Assembly (NCBI GenBank): GCA_003024785.1
Contig: PUQB01000244.1
Span: 124,001 to 188,000, forward strand
Direction of reading: 5' to 3'
DNA length: 64,000 bases
Source of the DNA: Selaginella tamariscina
Taxonomy: Eukaryota > Streptophyta > Lycopodiopsida > Selaginellales > Selaginellaceae
Every line of letters starts with the position of its first letter. Positions within the stretch are counted from its first letter, which is position 1. Shown here one piece after another: positions 33,711 to 47,392 of this stretch. The notes under the pieces are model-generated. The model saw nothing but the letters and a program-made list of their open reading frames with translations. It ran no database searches and was not told the DNA's origin. Position numbers and translations under genes: made by a program.

Positions 33711-35499
33711 TATTGCTAGATTGCACTGCTACGGACATCGGAGATGCAGTAGCACCTCCAATTCTTCCTGAAGCAAAAACGAGCACTCCTACCAAGTGTC
33801 CGGATGTGGATTATTCTACAGAATCAAGTAGAGCAACTAATGATATACATCAAGTGTTTCAGGTCCTGAAGTAAGTTGTTCATCATATAATGTTTTTTTA
33901 TACTCCACATATATACTATTTTATTTTCAGGGTGATGTATATGCTGGAATCTGATGACGAGGGAGTTTGGTCTCATCAAGTTTTGGATCCTAATGGGGAA
34001 ACTTCGAAGCTACAGACACAGAAGTACGTACATAATACTTATATATAATGTTATATATAGTTTAAAAACGGAGCCTAATGGTTATATGTCACACACCCTA
34101 TCACTGGTGGTTAATGACGCTCCTGGTGTATTAAACCGTGTAACTGGAGTCTTCGCTAGACGTGGCTATAATATTCAGGTATAACGTGTTTGTTTTTGTA
34201 TTAAATTCTACATACAATATACATCATAATACACACACACACACACACATATACAGGTGTTGAGTGTTTATATAGATGCATACACATGCATAAACATGTA
34301 TATGGACGTCTTTACGTGTTATCACATGTAGATATCTATCTCCATACACACATCAAGCGTACGTGAAGAAGCATACACGTATAATGGTAAATGGTTTCGT
34401 TTTTGTAGAGTTTAGCAGTTGGGCACTCTGAAATTGAGGGGATTTCACGCATTACAACGGTTGTACCTGGCACGGATGAATCGATCTGTAAGTTGCTCCA
34501 TCAACTCTCTAAGCTCATTGATGTTGTTCAGGTTAGTGCTTAATTACTTTATATATTAGCTATACATATATACATACACAAATATTCTAGTTATTCTAGT
34601 TAACGTTAGTTGAAGTTAGATATTGTTGATATGATTTACTGTAACAAATGTAAACTGTCATTTAATGCTAATTGTGAGTCTCTGTGTACAGGTGCAAGAT
34701 ATAACACATTTGCCATTTGCTCAACGAGAGTTAATGTTAATAAAAATTCAGCTTTGCCATATGCTCGACGGGTTATTCTTGACTTAGCAAGCGTGTTCCG
34801 TGCTAAAATCGTGGACTTATCAAACCGCAGTATCACACTTGAGGTATTTTTATGAAGATTTGTGTACACATACATACATAACCTGCACGTGTAGGTGTGT
34901 GTGTGTGTGCCAATAATAATATTTCAGGTTAATATTTATATTGACACTTCTTATTTCTTACACGTCTCTGGGTATCACATGTAGCTTTGGTTGTGTTTAT
35001 TATGTATGTGTAGACACACACATGCACATGTGTATAGAGAACTCTGCACAGAGCACATATATAGGCGTGTGTCTATCATTACCTCTCTTTAGACACACAC
35101 ACACAGAGTTTAAGCACACATCTGTGGATTTTTTCATGTACATACCTTGGGTTAGCATTATTAAGGTGCAAGCATACTATATATTTGCGATTTACAATTT
35201 CTACACAGCTGACAGGGGATTTGGAAAAAATGGCTGCTCTCCAGCGTTTGCTGGAGCCTTATGGAATTTTGGAGGTATGGTACACAGACACAGCACACAC
35301 ACACACACACCTATATATATAGAGAGAGAGATACATATTAGTTTTGCGTGTAGGTTGCTAGAACAGGACGACTAGCACTAGTCCGCGACTCAGGCGTTGA
35401 TACAAAGTACTTGGGCCAATTGCAGCCTCTGAAGCCCTTATTCATAGGTATCTGTACTGTGTTTGTGTGTGCGTGCGTGCGTGCGTGTGTGTGTGTGCT

Positions 35500-35535
<36 letters not shown>

Positions 35536-35563
35536 ACGTTTGATTGCAGGCACGAGGAAGTGA
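31568..35563 (+). CDS. Acetolactate (acetohydroxyacid) synthase small regulatory subunit, plastid
   Basis: Thirteen exons: 31568-31779, 32824-33037, 33153-33236, 33300-33368, 33547-33630, 33720-33870, 33931-34023, 34061-34178, 34409-34531, 34692-34843, 35209-35274, 35354-35447, 35550-35563. It binds the catalytic subunit in the plastid, raises its activity and gives feedback control by branched-chain amino acids. The Ser/Pro/Ala-rich first exon looks like a transit peptide. Two ACT-domain halves follow: [20 protein letters not shown] with [12 protein letters not shown], then [20 protein letters not shown] with RRGYNIQSLAVG, each ending in an IALLR or LALVR block. The doubled layout is the plant form; bacterial IlvH/IlvN have one half. 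Single-base shifts lie near 33734 (CGG run) and 34748 (ATTC), with matching protein resuming. Intron 1 (about 1 kb) is rich in GT repeats. Confidence 0.93.
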
Positions 35564-35664
35564 AGTTATGGAGTTTAGTTTAATGATATTCTGCTTTCCT
35601 CGTGGAGAGTTTTTGTTAATGTTTAATTCATTCGTGCAACTTTTTAAAACGATATACAGTGATG

Positions 35665-35700
<36 letters not shown>

Positions 35701-36485
35701 TTATTTAAATATATATGAAGACAGTTTTAAATATTTAAAATTGGTACTTGATTGAAAAAGATATTATAATATAATATAATCTCGCTAAGTTAATTGCTAT
35801 ATTATATACTTTGGTTCTTAAGTTTAACATTAGGATAAGTTTAACTTTAGGATATTGAATATATAATTTATCTTATAATTGACAATTCGTTGAAAACATA
35901 ATATTTAATATGTTTTATGTTATACATGTATATTATAAATATAAGTTTAAAATATACTTTAATATATATATATATATATTATATTAATGGGCTTTATACT
36001 AAACTATTACGATAGTATTTGTATAGACTATTGGTAAATTAGTAATCTTGTAAATCATGACGATTTTAAAACGTTTGATCAGCATTTTCATAGTGAAGTT
36101 GCATACTCTTTATTATACTCATGTACAATCCTTAATTAAATACAATAAATAAACACCTAATATAATAGAATATAATAAACACTTTTTAATTTTTATGAAG
36201 ATATTTAAAAAACGATAAGAAATTATAATAAAAATAAAATATTATTTGAAATATTTGAATAATGAGAATGAGACGTAATAAAAATGAAAACATAAGCATA
36301 GTTTAATCTTTAAAATTATTGTTAAATTCGGATATTCTTTTTTTTTAAATTTATTTTAATAAATAACTTTCATATTAATTAAGATTTAAATTGTAGAGTA
36401 AATAGTTTTATAATATAAATAAAATTTGTGTATGTATTATATTATTCAAATTATAAAACCCTTAGGGTTAGGGCTTTAGCAGAGG
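35564..36485. other. AT-rich intergenic stretch
   Basis: TA repeats at about 35670-35694 and 35962-35980. Nothing coding was recognised. TTAGGGTTAGGGC at about 36464 is a telo-box just before the helicase ATG. Confidence 0.7.
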
Positions 36486-37336
36486 ATGAACACGAGCTTC
36501 GTGTTCGATGAGGGAGACCGCTATGGCGGCGGCGGTGCGGAGGCGGCCACGCAGTCGCCATGGGAATTCTCCGGCTACGCCAAGGCCAGCGAGCAAGAAC
36601 ACCATGATCGCAACACTACCTCGATTGATAACAAAATCAAGCAGCGCCTCAATGCCGGTAAGCAGCGCCATAGTTTCATTCAATCGGATCCATCCAGTGA
36701 TGAAGAAGACGAAGAAGATGACGAAATCGAGGTATTTCATTAAATTTCTCCTAATGTACTTAAGTATTCATGTTGTAACATTCATAAATCATGAACAAAG
36801 TATTTCATATTTATAATGATACTATATAAGCTATTCCGACAGATACATCTACACTTATATTTAACTGTATATTACGACATATAGATGCACGTAAATCCAG
36901 TTTCTAATCATATATTAATGCAATGCACACTATAAATGGCTTATCTGAGATTGTATCTTCTGATATAATTTTATATGGAGGTTCGTAGTATTTTATATAA
37001 TCAGACTATTCATATCCAAGTACAATTCATATACATATGTATACATACATATATAATGTTATCAGATATTCATCTTATAGCCAACAACACACGTGTACAC
37101 ATACACGCTCTCCGTTTAAACTACGCATTTTCTTATGCAAAGGTGAGATACGTATACATTTGTTATACGCACTCACACATATATGAATAGAATTATCTGA
37201 GAGCTTGCATTTCCTAACTCCAGATAGAGTTAGAAAATGCACACTCTCAGAAGATTTAATTTCAGAAATGCAGTTTTTTGTTTCTTCATAAATGCGTATT
37301 AATGTGTGTGTGTGTGTGTGTGTGTGTCTATATGTG

Positions 37337-37393
<57 letters not shown>

Positions 37394-38476
37394 ACACACA
37401 CACACACACATTAATATGATAAGTCCGTTCAGTGATTTATTCGTAATTGTATATCTATGATTTATCAGATCGAGCATGAGCTGAAGAGGAATCGCTTAAA
37501 AAAAGAAAAACGGAATGAAACAGAAGAAGGTTCAGATGAAGAAGATGAAAAAAGGAGGTAAATACATTAACATATATCTAGTGTTTTATATATGCATGTA
37601 ATAAACATATAAATGCGCGTATAATACATCACATTTTATGTATGGGCTATCTTATCATCTTATATAGTCTATAAATAAGGTCTAACTCATTGCACTTTGT
37701 TTCCTGTTCTGAGATTCGGTGTTCTTTGAATTTATAGGATGCATCTGATGATGATGATAATGAAGAGGAGAATGCGAAGGTGGTGCATATATATAGACAC
37801 ACACACACACATACATAGCGTTGAATATTATGAGTATTCTAAAACTTTACTTCTGCTTCTTTTATAGGGTGAAAATGAATCAGGGCATGATGAAGAAGAG
37901 GAGAATGCAAAGGTGAATTTTCACATACAGATCATACATATGTATTAAGTCTATGTACATTATATAACTTCTATATTAGGATTTTGTAAATGCAAATGGT
38001 AAATTAGAAGGTTCACGTTATGCTGAATCAAAAGGTTCGGATGAAGATGATGAGGATGAGAAAGCAAATGTATGTGTGTGTGTGGAATCATCTGTTTTAA
38101 CCATTGATATCATAATATCTAATAATAAACATCTGAGCTCTGACGTTTACGGTTTTACAGAACACAGCTAAACATCAGCAAAAGAAGAAAAGTTCAAAAA
38201 AAACAAAGGTATATTTTATATTTGTTAAAATATACTTATATATATATATTGCTAAACGCATTTGTGCCTTCACTTGTAGGATATAAGTAATGCAAAGGTT
38301 CAAAATCCCAATAAGTTCTTCTCTTCAGCAGAAAATGCTTCTTTCAATGCATCTTCATTTATGGAACTTAATATATCCCGTCCCCTTATTCGAGCTTGTG
38401 AAGCATTGGGTTACAGACAGCCAACTCCTATTCAGGTTTTGTGTGCGTACGTGCGCGTGTGCATGTGCGTGTGTGC

Positions 38477-38508
<32 letters not shown>

Positions 38509-40887
38509 TGTCACGCATATCTATTGCTTATTTGTGCTAACGGTGGTTTTTCAGGCTGCCTGCATTCCATTGGCACTTTCAGGAAGGGATATATGTGGAA
38601 GTGCTGTGACTGGGTCGGGAAAGGTATTAGTCGTTATTGCTATTTTAAATAAGTGAATTTAGCCTATATTAATTAGTAAGTTATATTCGTGCAGACGGCT
38701 GCATTCGCGTTACCTATTCTAGAAAGGCTTCTGTTCAGACCCCGACGTATCCCAGCCATTCGAGTTCTTATTATAACTCCAACAAGAGAGCTGGCAGTGC
38801 AGTAAGTAACACACACACACACACACACACACGCACATATATAATGATAATAGCTGGTTAGTTTTTTTAATACTTTTTTCCGTATAACATTCTGCCAGTA
38901 TATGTGCTACGTCTATGTATGCCATTTATTTAATGACCTCTTTCTTTACAGGGTCCACAGTATGATTGAAAAGCTCGCACAATTTACAGATGTTCGTTGT
39001 TGCTTAGTTGTTGGTGGGCTTTCAAGTAAGGTACATTGATATATATACATGTGTGTGTGTGTGTGCTTTTATGAATCTCTCTCTCTTTCTGTTTATAGCA
39101 CTTCCTATATATGATATGTGGGGTATTTTCTTTGAAGGTACAAGAGGTTGCTCTACGAAATGATCCAGATATTGTAGTAGCAACTCCTGGTCGTATGATT
39201 GATCATCTGCGGAACACACAGTCAGTTGGATTGGAAGACCTTGCTATTCTAGTTCTAGACGAAGCCGACCGTTTATTACAACTTGGTTTTCGTGAAGAAA
39301 TCCACGAGCTGGTATGTCTACATACAAACACGCAGATAGACACTTTATGTTGTGTGCGACACTAGGTAGAGAGAGAGAGATATAGATACTTTGTAGCATT
39401 GTTTATACAAATGTTAACACACATACATTCGTGCAATACATATATATAAGGTGTATGTCTTTCAACTATTGATGAAAATCTATGTATTTCAAGATGCATG
39501 GACATATCGTTGTGACATCTATATATGTATGCAATACACGCGCACACACACACACACACAACACACACACACACATATATAATATATATGCGTTTTTTGT
39601 CTTGTAGGTGAAACTATGTCCGTCGAGAAGACAGACTATGCTTTTTTCTGCTACAATGACTAACGAAGTGTCTGATCTAATTCGACTTTCATTGAAAAGT
39701 CCCGTGAGACTCTCGGCAGATGCATCAACACAGCGTCCTTCCACTCTTTCTGAAGAGTAATTGTGTGTGTGTATTGTGTGTAAATATACGTATATTCTAA
39801 CGTTATTTACCGATGAACAGAGTCATAAGGATACGTGCGGGACATGAAGGAGATAAAGAGGCTATAATCCTCTCATTGTGTTCTCGATCTTTTAACATCA
39901 AAAACTATTATATTCAGGTTGGTATTTTTTTTAATATATTAAATGTGATAAGGTGTAGACACGATCATATGCATCAAATCGCCATATTATACAAATATTT
40001 GATTATATATGATATACATAAGTTGTTTTCTGTAGTGGTACAAAAATGGAGGCACATCGTCTGAAGATACTATTTGGTCTTTCGGGTATGAAAGCGGCAG
40101 AGCTCCATGGAAACCTCACACAGGCACAACGACTAGAGGTTTGTAATTATCTTATAAGTAGTCACGAAGCACTTTTCATGCTGTCACTATTTCAAATATG
40201 TAAAATATGGATGTACTCATGAAATATAATCTTACAGAATATTCTCCTGTACTTTAATATTTTATTTAATCAAAAATGATTTCCCAATATTAGCTAACCA
40301 GATATTTGGCAGTCTCTGGACGCTTTTAGGAAGCAAGAAGCCGATTTCTTAGTTGCCACAGATGTTGCTGCTCGAGTAAGCATAACACATGGACATATAT
40401 ATACGCTCTAATTTATTGCTTACAGGGGCTTGACATCATTGGAGTTCAATCGGTGATCAACTTGGAATGTCCAAAGGATATCACAACGTAAATTTGTCAT
40501 TGTTTTATTTATTAACGGTTTAGTTAATTTAGTTCAATTGTAATTGTTATTTATTCTTATATAGTTACGTTCATCGTGTGGGAAGAACAGCCCGAGCTGG
40601 GAGACAAGGTCGTGCAGTTACGTTGGTGACGGAACATGACCGCGCTCTTCTAAAGGCTGTGGTATGTAGTTATATATACATTTAAACTTTTATTGCATAT
40701 GTTAATGTTATTGTAATTATTTGGAGTGTGAAGACAACTAATTTAAGATTCAGTGGGAAATCCCATCCATCATAATAAATACTTCGTGTTTTACCTGATA
40801 TACTGTATATATATTAATGTAATAAGGTATAAACTACAGTTCATTAATTATACTACTAGATGGTACATATGTTATATATACTGTGTC

Positions 40888-40926
<39 letters not shown>

Positions 40927-41673
40927 ATGTACTATATATATAGGGATATTGCACGCACGCGCATACGAACGAGACCACAGTGTATCCCGACCTAAGTTAT
41001 ATATAATGTCTTAATATAGTATACTGTACAATACACGTTAATATATTTATTAATAGTTATATCTTCTGCAGGCTAAGCGAGCAGGCTCAAAACTTCAAAA
41101 GAGAATAGTACCAACGACGTCTGTAGCAACGTGGAATCAACGTATAAAAGATTTTGAAGAAGATATTAATCAGATTATACAACAAGAGAGGTACATTAAT
41201 TAGATTTTACAACAAGAGAGCTTTATTATTATCTGTATGCATGTAGGGAAGAGAAGGCTATGAGAAAAGCAGAGATGGGGCTAGCAAGGTATGTACACTG
41301 TTACACGTGTATGTGTATGTTGTCTGTAATAATAATTAGTAACAGATAATAAATAAGCTCTTATTTGGTTGCTAAACAGGCACAGAATATGATTGATCAT
41401 GAAGCGGAGATATTTGCAAGACCAAAGAAAACGTGGTACCGAAGTGAACGGGAGAAAAACATATTTCGAAGACCTCCAAGGTGCGTGTGTGTGTGTACAT
41501 ATATAGACGTATACATATAATATTTGTTGTATGTAATGTCGTCTAGGCGCGCGTGTAATTGTAGTCATTACAATGATTTCAGGAGCCTACAACGGAGAAA
41601 GAAGGGGTCAGTGTAAACGAAGCTCATGAGCTGAAGAAGAGGGAGAAAAGGAAAGCCGAAAAAGAGGTAAACC

Positions 41674-41705
<32 letters not shown>

Positions 41706-42349
41706 CTCTTCTCTCTCTCTATATATATATATATATATTTCGTTTACTTAACCTGAACAAGTACTTAATCTATCTTTGTACACACTTACAGAAAGCTTTA
41801 CCACGGAGAAAGCGGAGACGTCTGGAAGCGGAACGAGAGACTGCCGAGGAAGAAGATGGTTTAGAGGTATGTTACAAACGTACACACACGACACATTGAT
41901 CTCTTTTTTCCATAGTTTTCAAAATCCTAATTACGGGATATGTCTAGGGTAATGGAGAAAACAAAGTAAGAACTAAGAGGCTGGTTGATGTGGGTTACAA
42001 GAGAGCTCGGGCTGCTAAAGCCGTGGAGAAAGCCAAAGAGGAAGGACGATATAAGCCTAAAAGAGGCCCCGAAAACAAGAAGAAAAAGTCAAGGTAAATG
42101 GAGGGAGAGAGAGAGGGGGAGAGAGAGAGGAGAGGGAGGGAGGGGGCTTATGTTTTCCTAGCAGGAAGGAAGAAATGAAGGAAAGCTTTCAATCTGACTT
42201 CGGGGCAGCCAAGCGAAGCAAGCTTATGGAGAAGAAGAAGTTGAAGAGAAAACCTGGCGTTACTAAACGGTCATTCAAGAGTAATCCAGGTATACATACA
42301 CAGATATATAAATATGCACTCTCTCTCTCACACACACAGGTATATATAT

Positions 42350-42396
<47 letters not shown>

Positions 42397-42513
42397 ACAC
42401 ACAATGACATTTCATCAGCGTATAAGAAACAGTAAGATATACATCTTATACAATAGATATTTATGGACACATACATGACAGGTATAAACGGAAGAGGTAA
42501 TGCAGCATGAAGG
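36486..42513 (+). CDS. DEAD-box RNA helicase, DDX27/Drs1 type (60S assembly)
   Basis: About 25 exons. Drs1/DDX27 helicases remodel pre-60S particles in the nucleolus. The N-terminal exons (36486-36731, 37469-37557, about 37738-38207) are acidic and Lys-rich. The core starts at 38280: Q motif GYRQPTPIQ (to 38434), motif I AVTGSGKT (38554-38623 and 38695), Ia PTRELA, GG block VVGGLSSK, Ib [26 protein letters not shown] (39138-39311), [11 protein letters not shown] (39608-39759), IV region [11 protein letters not shown] (about 40034), [15 protein letters not shown] (40312 on), [17 protein letters not shown] (about 40565). The basic tail (41071-42300) is rich in KKRK and RRKRRR. All helicase motifs are present. 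The frame at the junction of the second and third exons does not agree, next to an A run, and the last few residues (about 42480-42513) are uncertain. Confidence 0.92.
37300..37411. repeat. Composite GT, TAGA, GA and CA microsatellite
   Basis: Four adjoining simple repeats in the first helicase intron. Confidence 0.9.
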
Positions 42514-42891
42514 GAATTGGTGAATTTGGTTAATTTAAAAGAGAACTATATTCGTTGCTTATATGTTGCTAAGTTTTAATCACTCACTTGAAATTTGATA
42601 TTAATTTGAAATACTACATATTTAGTGTGATAATTTCAAACATCTAGATTATTTTAACAATTGTTATCCAATAATTTTTATGTTCCACATAAAACTGTAT
42701 AATATATATTTAGTATAATACTTTCCTACGTATGTGTGTGTGTGTGTGCGTGTGTGTACACACAAACACACACATGCCGTACTTGTTATACAGGAACAAA
42801 CAGGTATTGTTTGCACTATTGTGATACGAGGTATGCGGTTATGTGCGGGAACAAGCAGGTGGAAGGTGCTTGTTTGCTACAAGGAACTATT

Positions 42892-42926
<35 letters not shown>

Positions 42927-42929
42927 CAC

Positions 42930-42969
<40 letters not shown>

Positions 42970-43602
42970 CTATAATAGATATGAAAGACATGAAAAAGGA
43001 TTATACTGGATTAATATATAAATACTAGTATTATATTTAATACTAAACAACTTATAATATGTTTATACCATTTAGAATGTAAGTATCTGCATAAATGAGA
43101 ACATTTACCTATTTATTTTATATATGTGTGAAATTAAATGTTTTGCTCGCGTAAATGAATTTGTAATATCTATAATTAAAAAAAACCTCTATATAAACTT
43201 CGTACAACGTCATCATGCCACATATATAATGGGATAACATGTTTAAATAAATTCTAAACATTTAATATACATAACATGTATAATGTAATATAAGTATGAA
43301 AAAAGTAGGAATAAGTGTCATAAGTGTTAAAACACATCAAGTATATACACATATATGTATATATTCTTATATATGCATCGGTACGATCATGTTGATGTGT
43401 GTGTGTGGCTGGCATGCGTGCGCGTTGCAAGAAAAGCCTTCTAAATATGAAATAAGTAAAGAGAGAGTATTTTTATGTTCCACGTTCGGACTGTACATAT
43501 CTAACAAGAATATGAAATCATGGTAGCAAAAATTCTGATGCGCCACATGGCACGTGGCAAAATCTGGTAGTGCCAACACCTCAACCAAAAAATTACTGTG
43601 CA
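42514..43602. other. Intergenic stretch between convergent genes, with composite microsatellite
   Basis: AT-rich. A composite repeat of CA, then TA, then GA units lies at about 42893-42970. No gene was recognised. Confidence 0.7.
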
Positions 43603-45380
43603 TCAATGATGGTGTCTCTTTTCCTCGGAAGCGTGATGAATTACATACTTCATTATCTCATAGAACGACACCACAATGCCTACGGAAGGCCCTGCCCGAG
43701 CGACACGTGGCCCCACTCCGGTAAAAAGGCCCCCACGCCCTCCTCCCTGTTCACACAACATATAATGTCCATACGTGTGATGGAACTACATACACGTGTT
43801 ACTGAATGAATAAAGGATAGAAATGCACCTCCAGATCCTCAGTAAAACTTTGATAGTGGTGGAATCCAGACGCTTTGACGTGTCCTATGCAACAAAATGA
43901 TAAATCATACGTGTTATATTACGATATCTATGGATAGTATATACGTATACACAGTCATGCGCACACTTGTATAGATAGCTTATAGACACATCGAGCACTT
44001 TTTCATAGTGCTTATAAAATGCAACATAATGTACTGATGTGCACATGCGAACATTTACATAATTTAGTACAGATTATCAGATTATAAACACGAGCACACC
44101 ACACAACACACGCGCACGCGCGCGTATTTAGTACCACAATTTGTCGACGAGTTTTGACAACGTCCAGGGGACAAGTTGCTGCAGCAGCAATACAACCAGC
44201 AACTACACCCGCACCAAAATTGGCAGTCAGGATTCCTACTGCATTATCCGAACCTACCCTATGTAGAATACTCCTCCTGGCCTGTACAGAATAGACAAGC
44301 ATGTGTAAAAATTGATATGCTTTATGCTGACGTTTATGAAGTCGTGTGTGTGTGTGTGTGTTTGCCAACTTACAGGCTCCAATGTGGTCCAGCAAATAGC
44401 GGAAAATGGTACATCTCGTGCTAGTTGTGAGCCTATTCCTGTCCAGAGTGCTCTTACTCTTTGGACTAAAAAATTCTGTTAGATATTCTCATACATAAAT
44501 TCAACACACGAACACAGACACACAAATCAGCTATTCACTTACAGGAATTACCGGATCCTTCTAAAGACGCTCCCGTCATTGTGGCCCATATTCCTGGAGG
44601 AGCAACACCTTGACGGACTTCCTTATGTGCCTGTAAAGGCAAACACGGTCTCGAAACGAACACACACACACCACTCGTAGATTTATTATATTCATGTATG
44701 TTGCTTTAATATATATTCGATTATTTTATATCATATACTGTATACTATACATATAATAGCGTACCTGCATTCGTGTCCGTGCTAACTCGATTGGTCCACA
44801 GACAATGCATGCTAAAGACCTTGCCACCGTCCCAGCAATGAATGGCGCGTATGGCTCAAGATGAAGAGACCTCCTTGACGAAAAGTCTTCTAACCACTCA
44901 CGAAACACATCATAACAAGGAAGGTATATCCCCACCTGTCCAATAACATAAAATAGTAGTTGATAAGTTGGATATGAATGTTCATAAGCTTCATTACCTA
45001 AATAAACCAATATGCATAATCCATTAATACTCACCGTAGGAATCGCAATAGCAAGGGCTGCATCAGTGCCACCCATAGACGAAAAAATCCTTCCTGTTAA
45101 AAAGTAGTACAGCAACAAAGTTAACATAACTATATATTGCGTCAAAATTGCGCTTTCATAATCATAATGTGTGTTCATACTAACAATAGATAAACATACC
45201 TGCCGCACAACCTTGTAGAAAACATCCCAGGTTCCTTTGTATTTGAAGCAATCAGGCGGACAAAGTGGAACTGATTCTGCAGGACCACCCCGTGGACAAA
45301 CTGGTGGGCATTTCCCCTCGTAAGCCTACAAAACAACGTGAAATACATGCCAACACACACACACACACAGATATATATAT

Positions 45381-45414
<34 letters not shown>

Positions 45415-45437
45415 ATATTATATATATAATATATATA

Positions 45438-45485
<48 letters not shown>

Positions 45486-46003
45486 TATGCGTATGTACAT
45501 CTGTGTATATCACCATAAAAGAAAACACAAAAAGTACCTGCTTAAACGAATCTCTAATGTGGTTATTTTGATATTGTACGCCGGCTGCTTGAGCCTGCAA
45601 CCTTGTCTGCAGGCAAAACACTAATTATTCGAGTAATGAAAACAAGCTTTGGTGTGGTGTATGTGTGTGCGCGCGCGCGCCAGTGTATAGATAGATAGAT
45701 AGAGAGATGAATAGAGAGAGAGAGAGATAGAGCATTTTCAGTGAAAAGGACGCCCACCTTCGCAACATCAAGTGGATTCACAATGACCGCCGAGAGAAAA
45801 GCTGCACCCGCAGCAGAGACGGTCTTCTCCTTAAAATCCACATTCGGGCTTCCAGACTTCCCATACCGGACATCTTCCTCGAGCCCGTGGCTATCCGACT
45901 CGCCCTGTCCATGCTTCACCGCATCTACAGATACCGATTTCGTACCAATACCGATTCCAATCGTGTTAGACGCTGTGCTAAGCCATGTCGGCGCCGACAC
46001 CAT
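43603..46003 (-). CDS. Mitochondrial carrier protein, MTM1/SLC25A39-40 type
   Basis: The ATG at 46003 (MVSAPTWLSTASNT) is the first in-frame Met in this reading. Carriers of this type span the inner mitochondrial membrane; yeast MTM1 is tied to manganese/iron handling and SLC25A39 to glutathione import. Exons run 45758-46003, about 45538-45606, about 45200-45330, about 45034-45095, 44764-44938, about 44545-44632, about 44372-44452, about 44128-44288, about 43850-43888, 43603-about 43740. Carrier signatures NPLDVAKTRLQAQAAG, GPIELARTRMQ and CPLDVVKTRRQI mark three repeats. A Cys/Pro loop (GKCPPVCPRGG and CPPDCFKYKGTWDVF) is typical of MTM1 relatives. The tail has GLFTGVGPRVARAGPS and ends KRHHH. 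A one-base shift lies in a GGG run near 45071, with IAIPT and VGIYLPCYD following in the right order. Confidence 0.9.
45356..45482. repeat. Composite CA, TA and GTAT microsatellite
   Basis: CA units, interrupted TA runs and then about eight GTAT units, in an intron of the carrier gene. Confidence 0.9.
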
Positions 46004-47392
46004 TAGAATCTCGAGCAAATATTCTGGCAAACAGCAGCGCCACAATAATCCAACCGCCACAATCACATCTATACATCAAAAATACCCCATTTTTGAGCTA
46101 AAATCGAAGAATGCGAAGAAAACGGGAAAAAAATGCAGATTTTCGAGGAATATTAAAGAGAAAATGCAATAATTTCTGGAAAAAATGCAGATTTTCGAGG
46201 ATGATCATAGAAAATATGCAGAAAATCAGGGATTTTCACATGAAATTAAGGAAATCTGGAGACATGTAACACGAACAACGGCTTACCTGCGGATTTCTTC
46301 ACGGCTTGGCAACGGCGGAAGAACCCTAGGACAGCTTAGGGCTTGTGAAAATCGCTATTTGAGGGTTTTGGCAAGAGGACGAATCTTCGCCGTTCGATCA
46401 TAAACGTTGGCGGCATAGATTGGGCGCTCCTTGGGTTTAGAGAGTATATGCTTTCTCTCCAATGTTGCACGTGTAAAGACGACAGTGTCGTATTTTACAA
46501 ACAAGTGATGGTATTTTATAATATTAATTTATAAATTATTTTTATTGAATTATATGCATATATATTGTATATACACACATTATGTACCAATATAATGATT
46601 TTTAATTAAAAATAAATGCAAAGGATTTACTCATAAATTTAAAAACATATTAATAAAACTTATTGTAAATCTTAAAACTTTATTTTGTGTTCTTAACTAC
46701 ATAATTAGTATTTATCTACATTTAATTATATTTTTTATGCACATGTAAAATGGGGGATACATATGCATAACTTATAAAAAATATGTAATAAATAATTGAA
46801 AGAAATAATTTAATGAGTTAGAATCTAGTCCTTACCACGACATGCAAAGTGTATTTACACAGTTTGAAGTAATCTTTTGGTGATGCCATAATATTGTGTG
46901 CATGTGCGTCAACTTTGTGGATCATATGCTACTCAAGCCTTGTGATCTATGTAGTGCGCATGTGGGTGCAAGGTGTAATGGAAATTGTGTAATAGTGTCT
47001 AGGTCCAATCCATCTGGAGTGCCTCTGTACGTGTGTCCATGATGGGTTTATAAGATGACGGTTTCCCTTGTTGCTTGGTTAACACTTCCATATGCTACTT
47101 CCATCCAAATTGCATGGGTTTTCCTTGGATGTATGCTTTGAATGTACCATCCGTTTTGTTCACTGTTACACTCCTACAGCACTGTACTTAGATGTTGCTT
47201 AACTCACCACCCAAATTAGATCACTTTAGTTCATCTCCAAGTTGCAACAAGTTGAACTCCACTCCCAAAAGCTATAGCTCTCCGAAAACTAAGGTCCCTC
47301 CCTTAAAACCTACATGATTAGCTTAAGTACAAGATTAATCATGACCAAGACCATGGACCAACATCCAGTTGTAACATTACTCCCTCCTGTGT
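46004..47392. other. Upstream region of the carrier gene, then unassigned DNA
   Basis: 46060-46440 probably holds the carrier gene's 5' leader; CCCTAGG and TTAGGGC motifs occur at 46315-46340. From about 46500 it is AT-rich. From about 46860 base composition becomes more even and it looks like repeat DNA, but no family was recognised. Confidence 0.5.
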
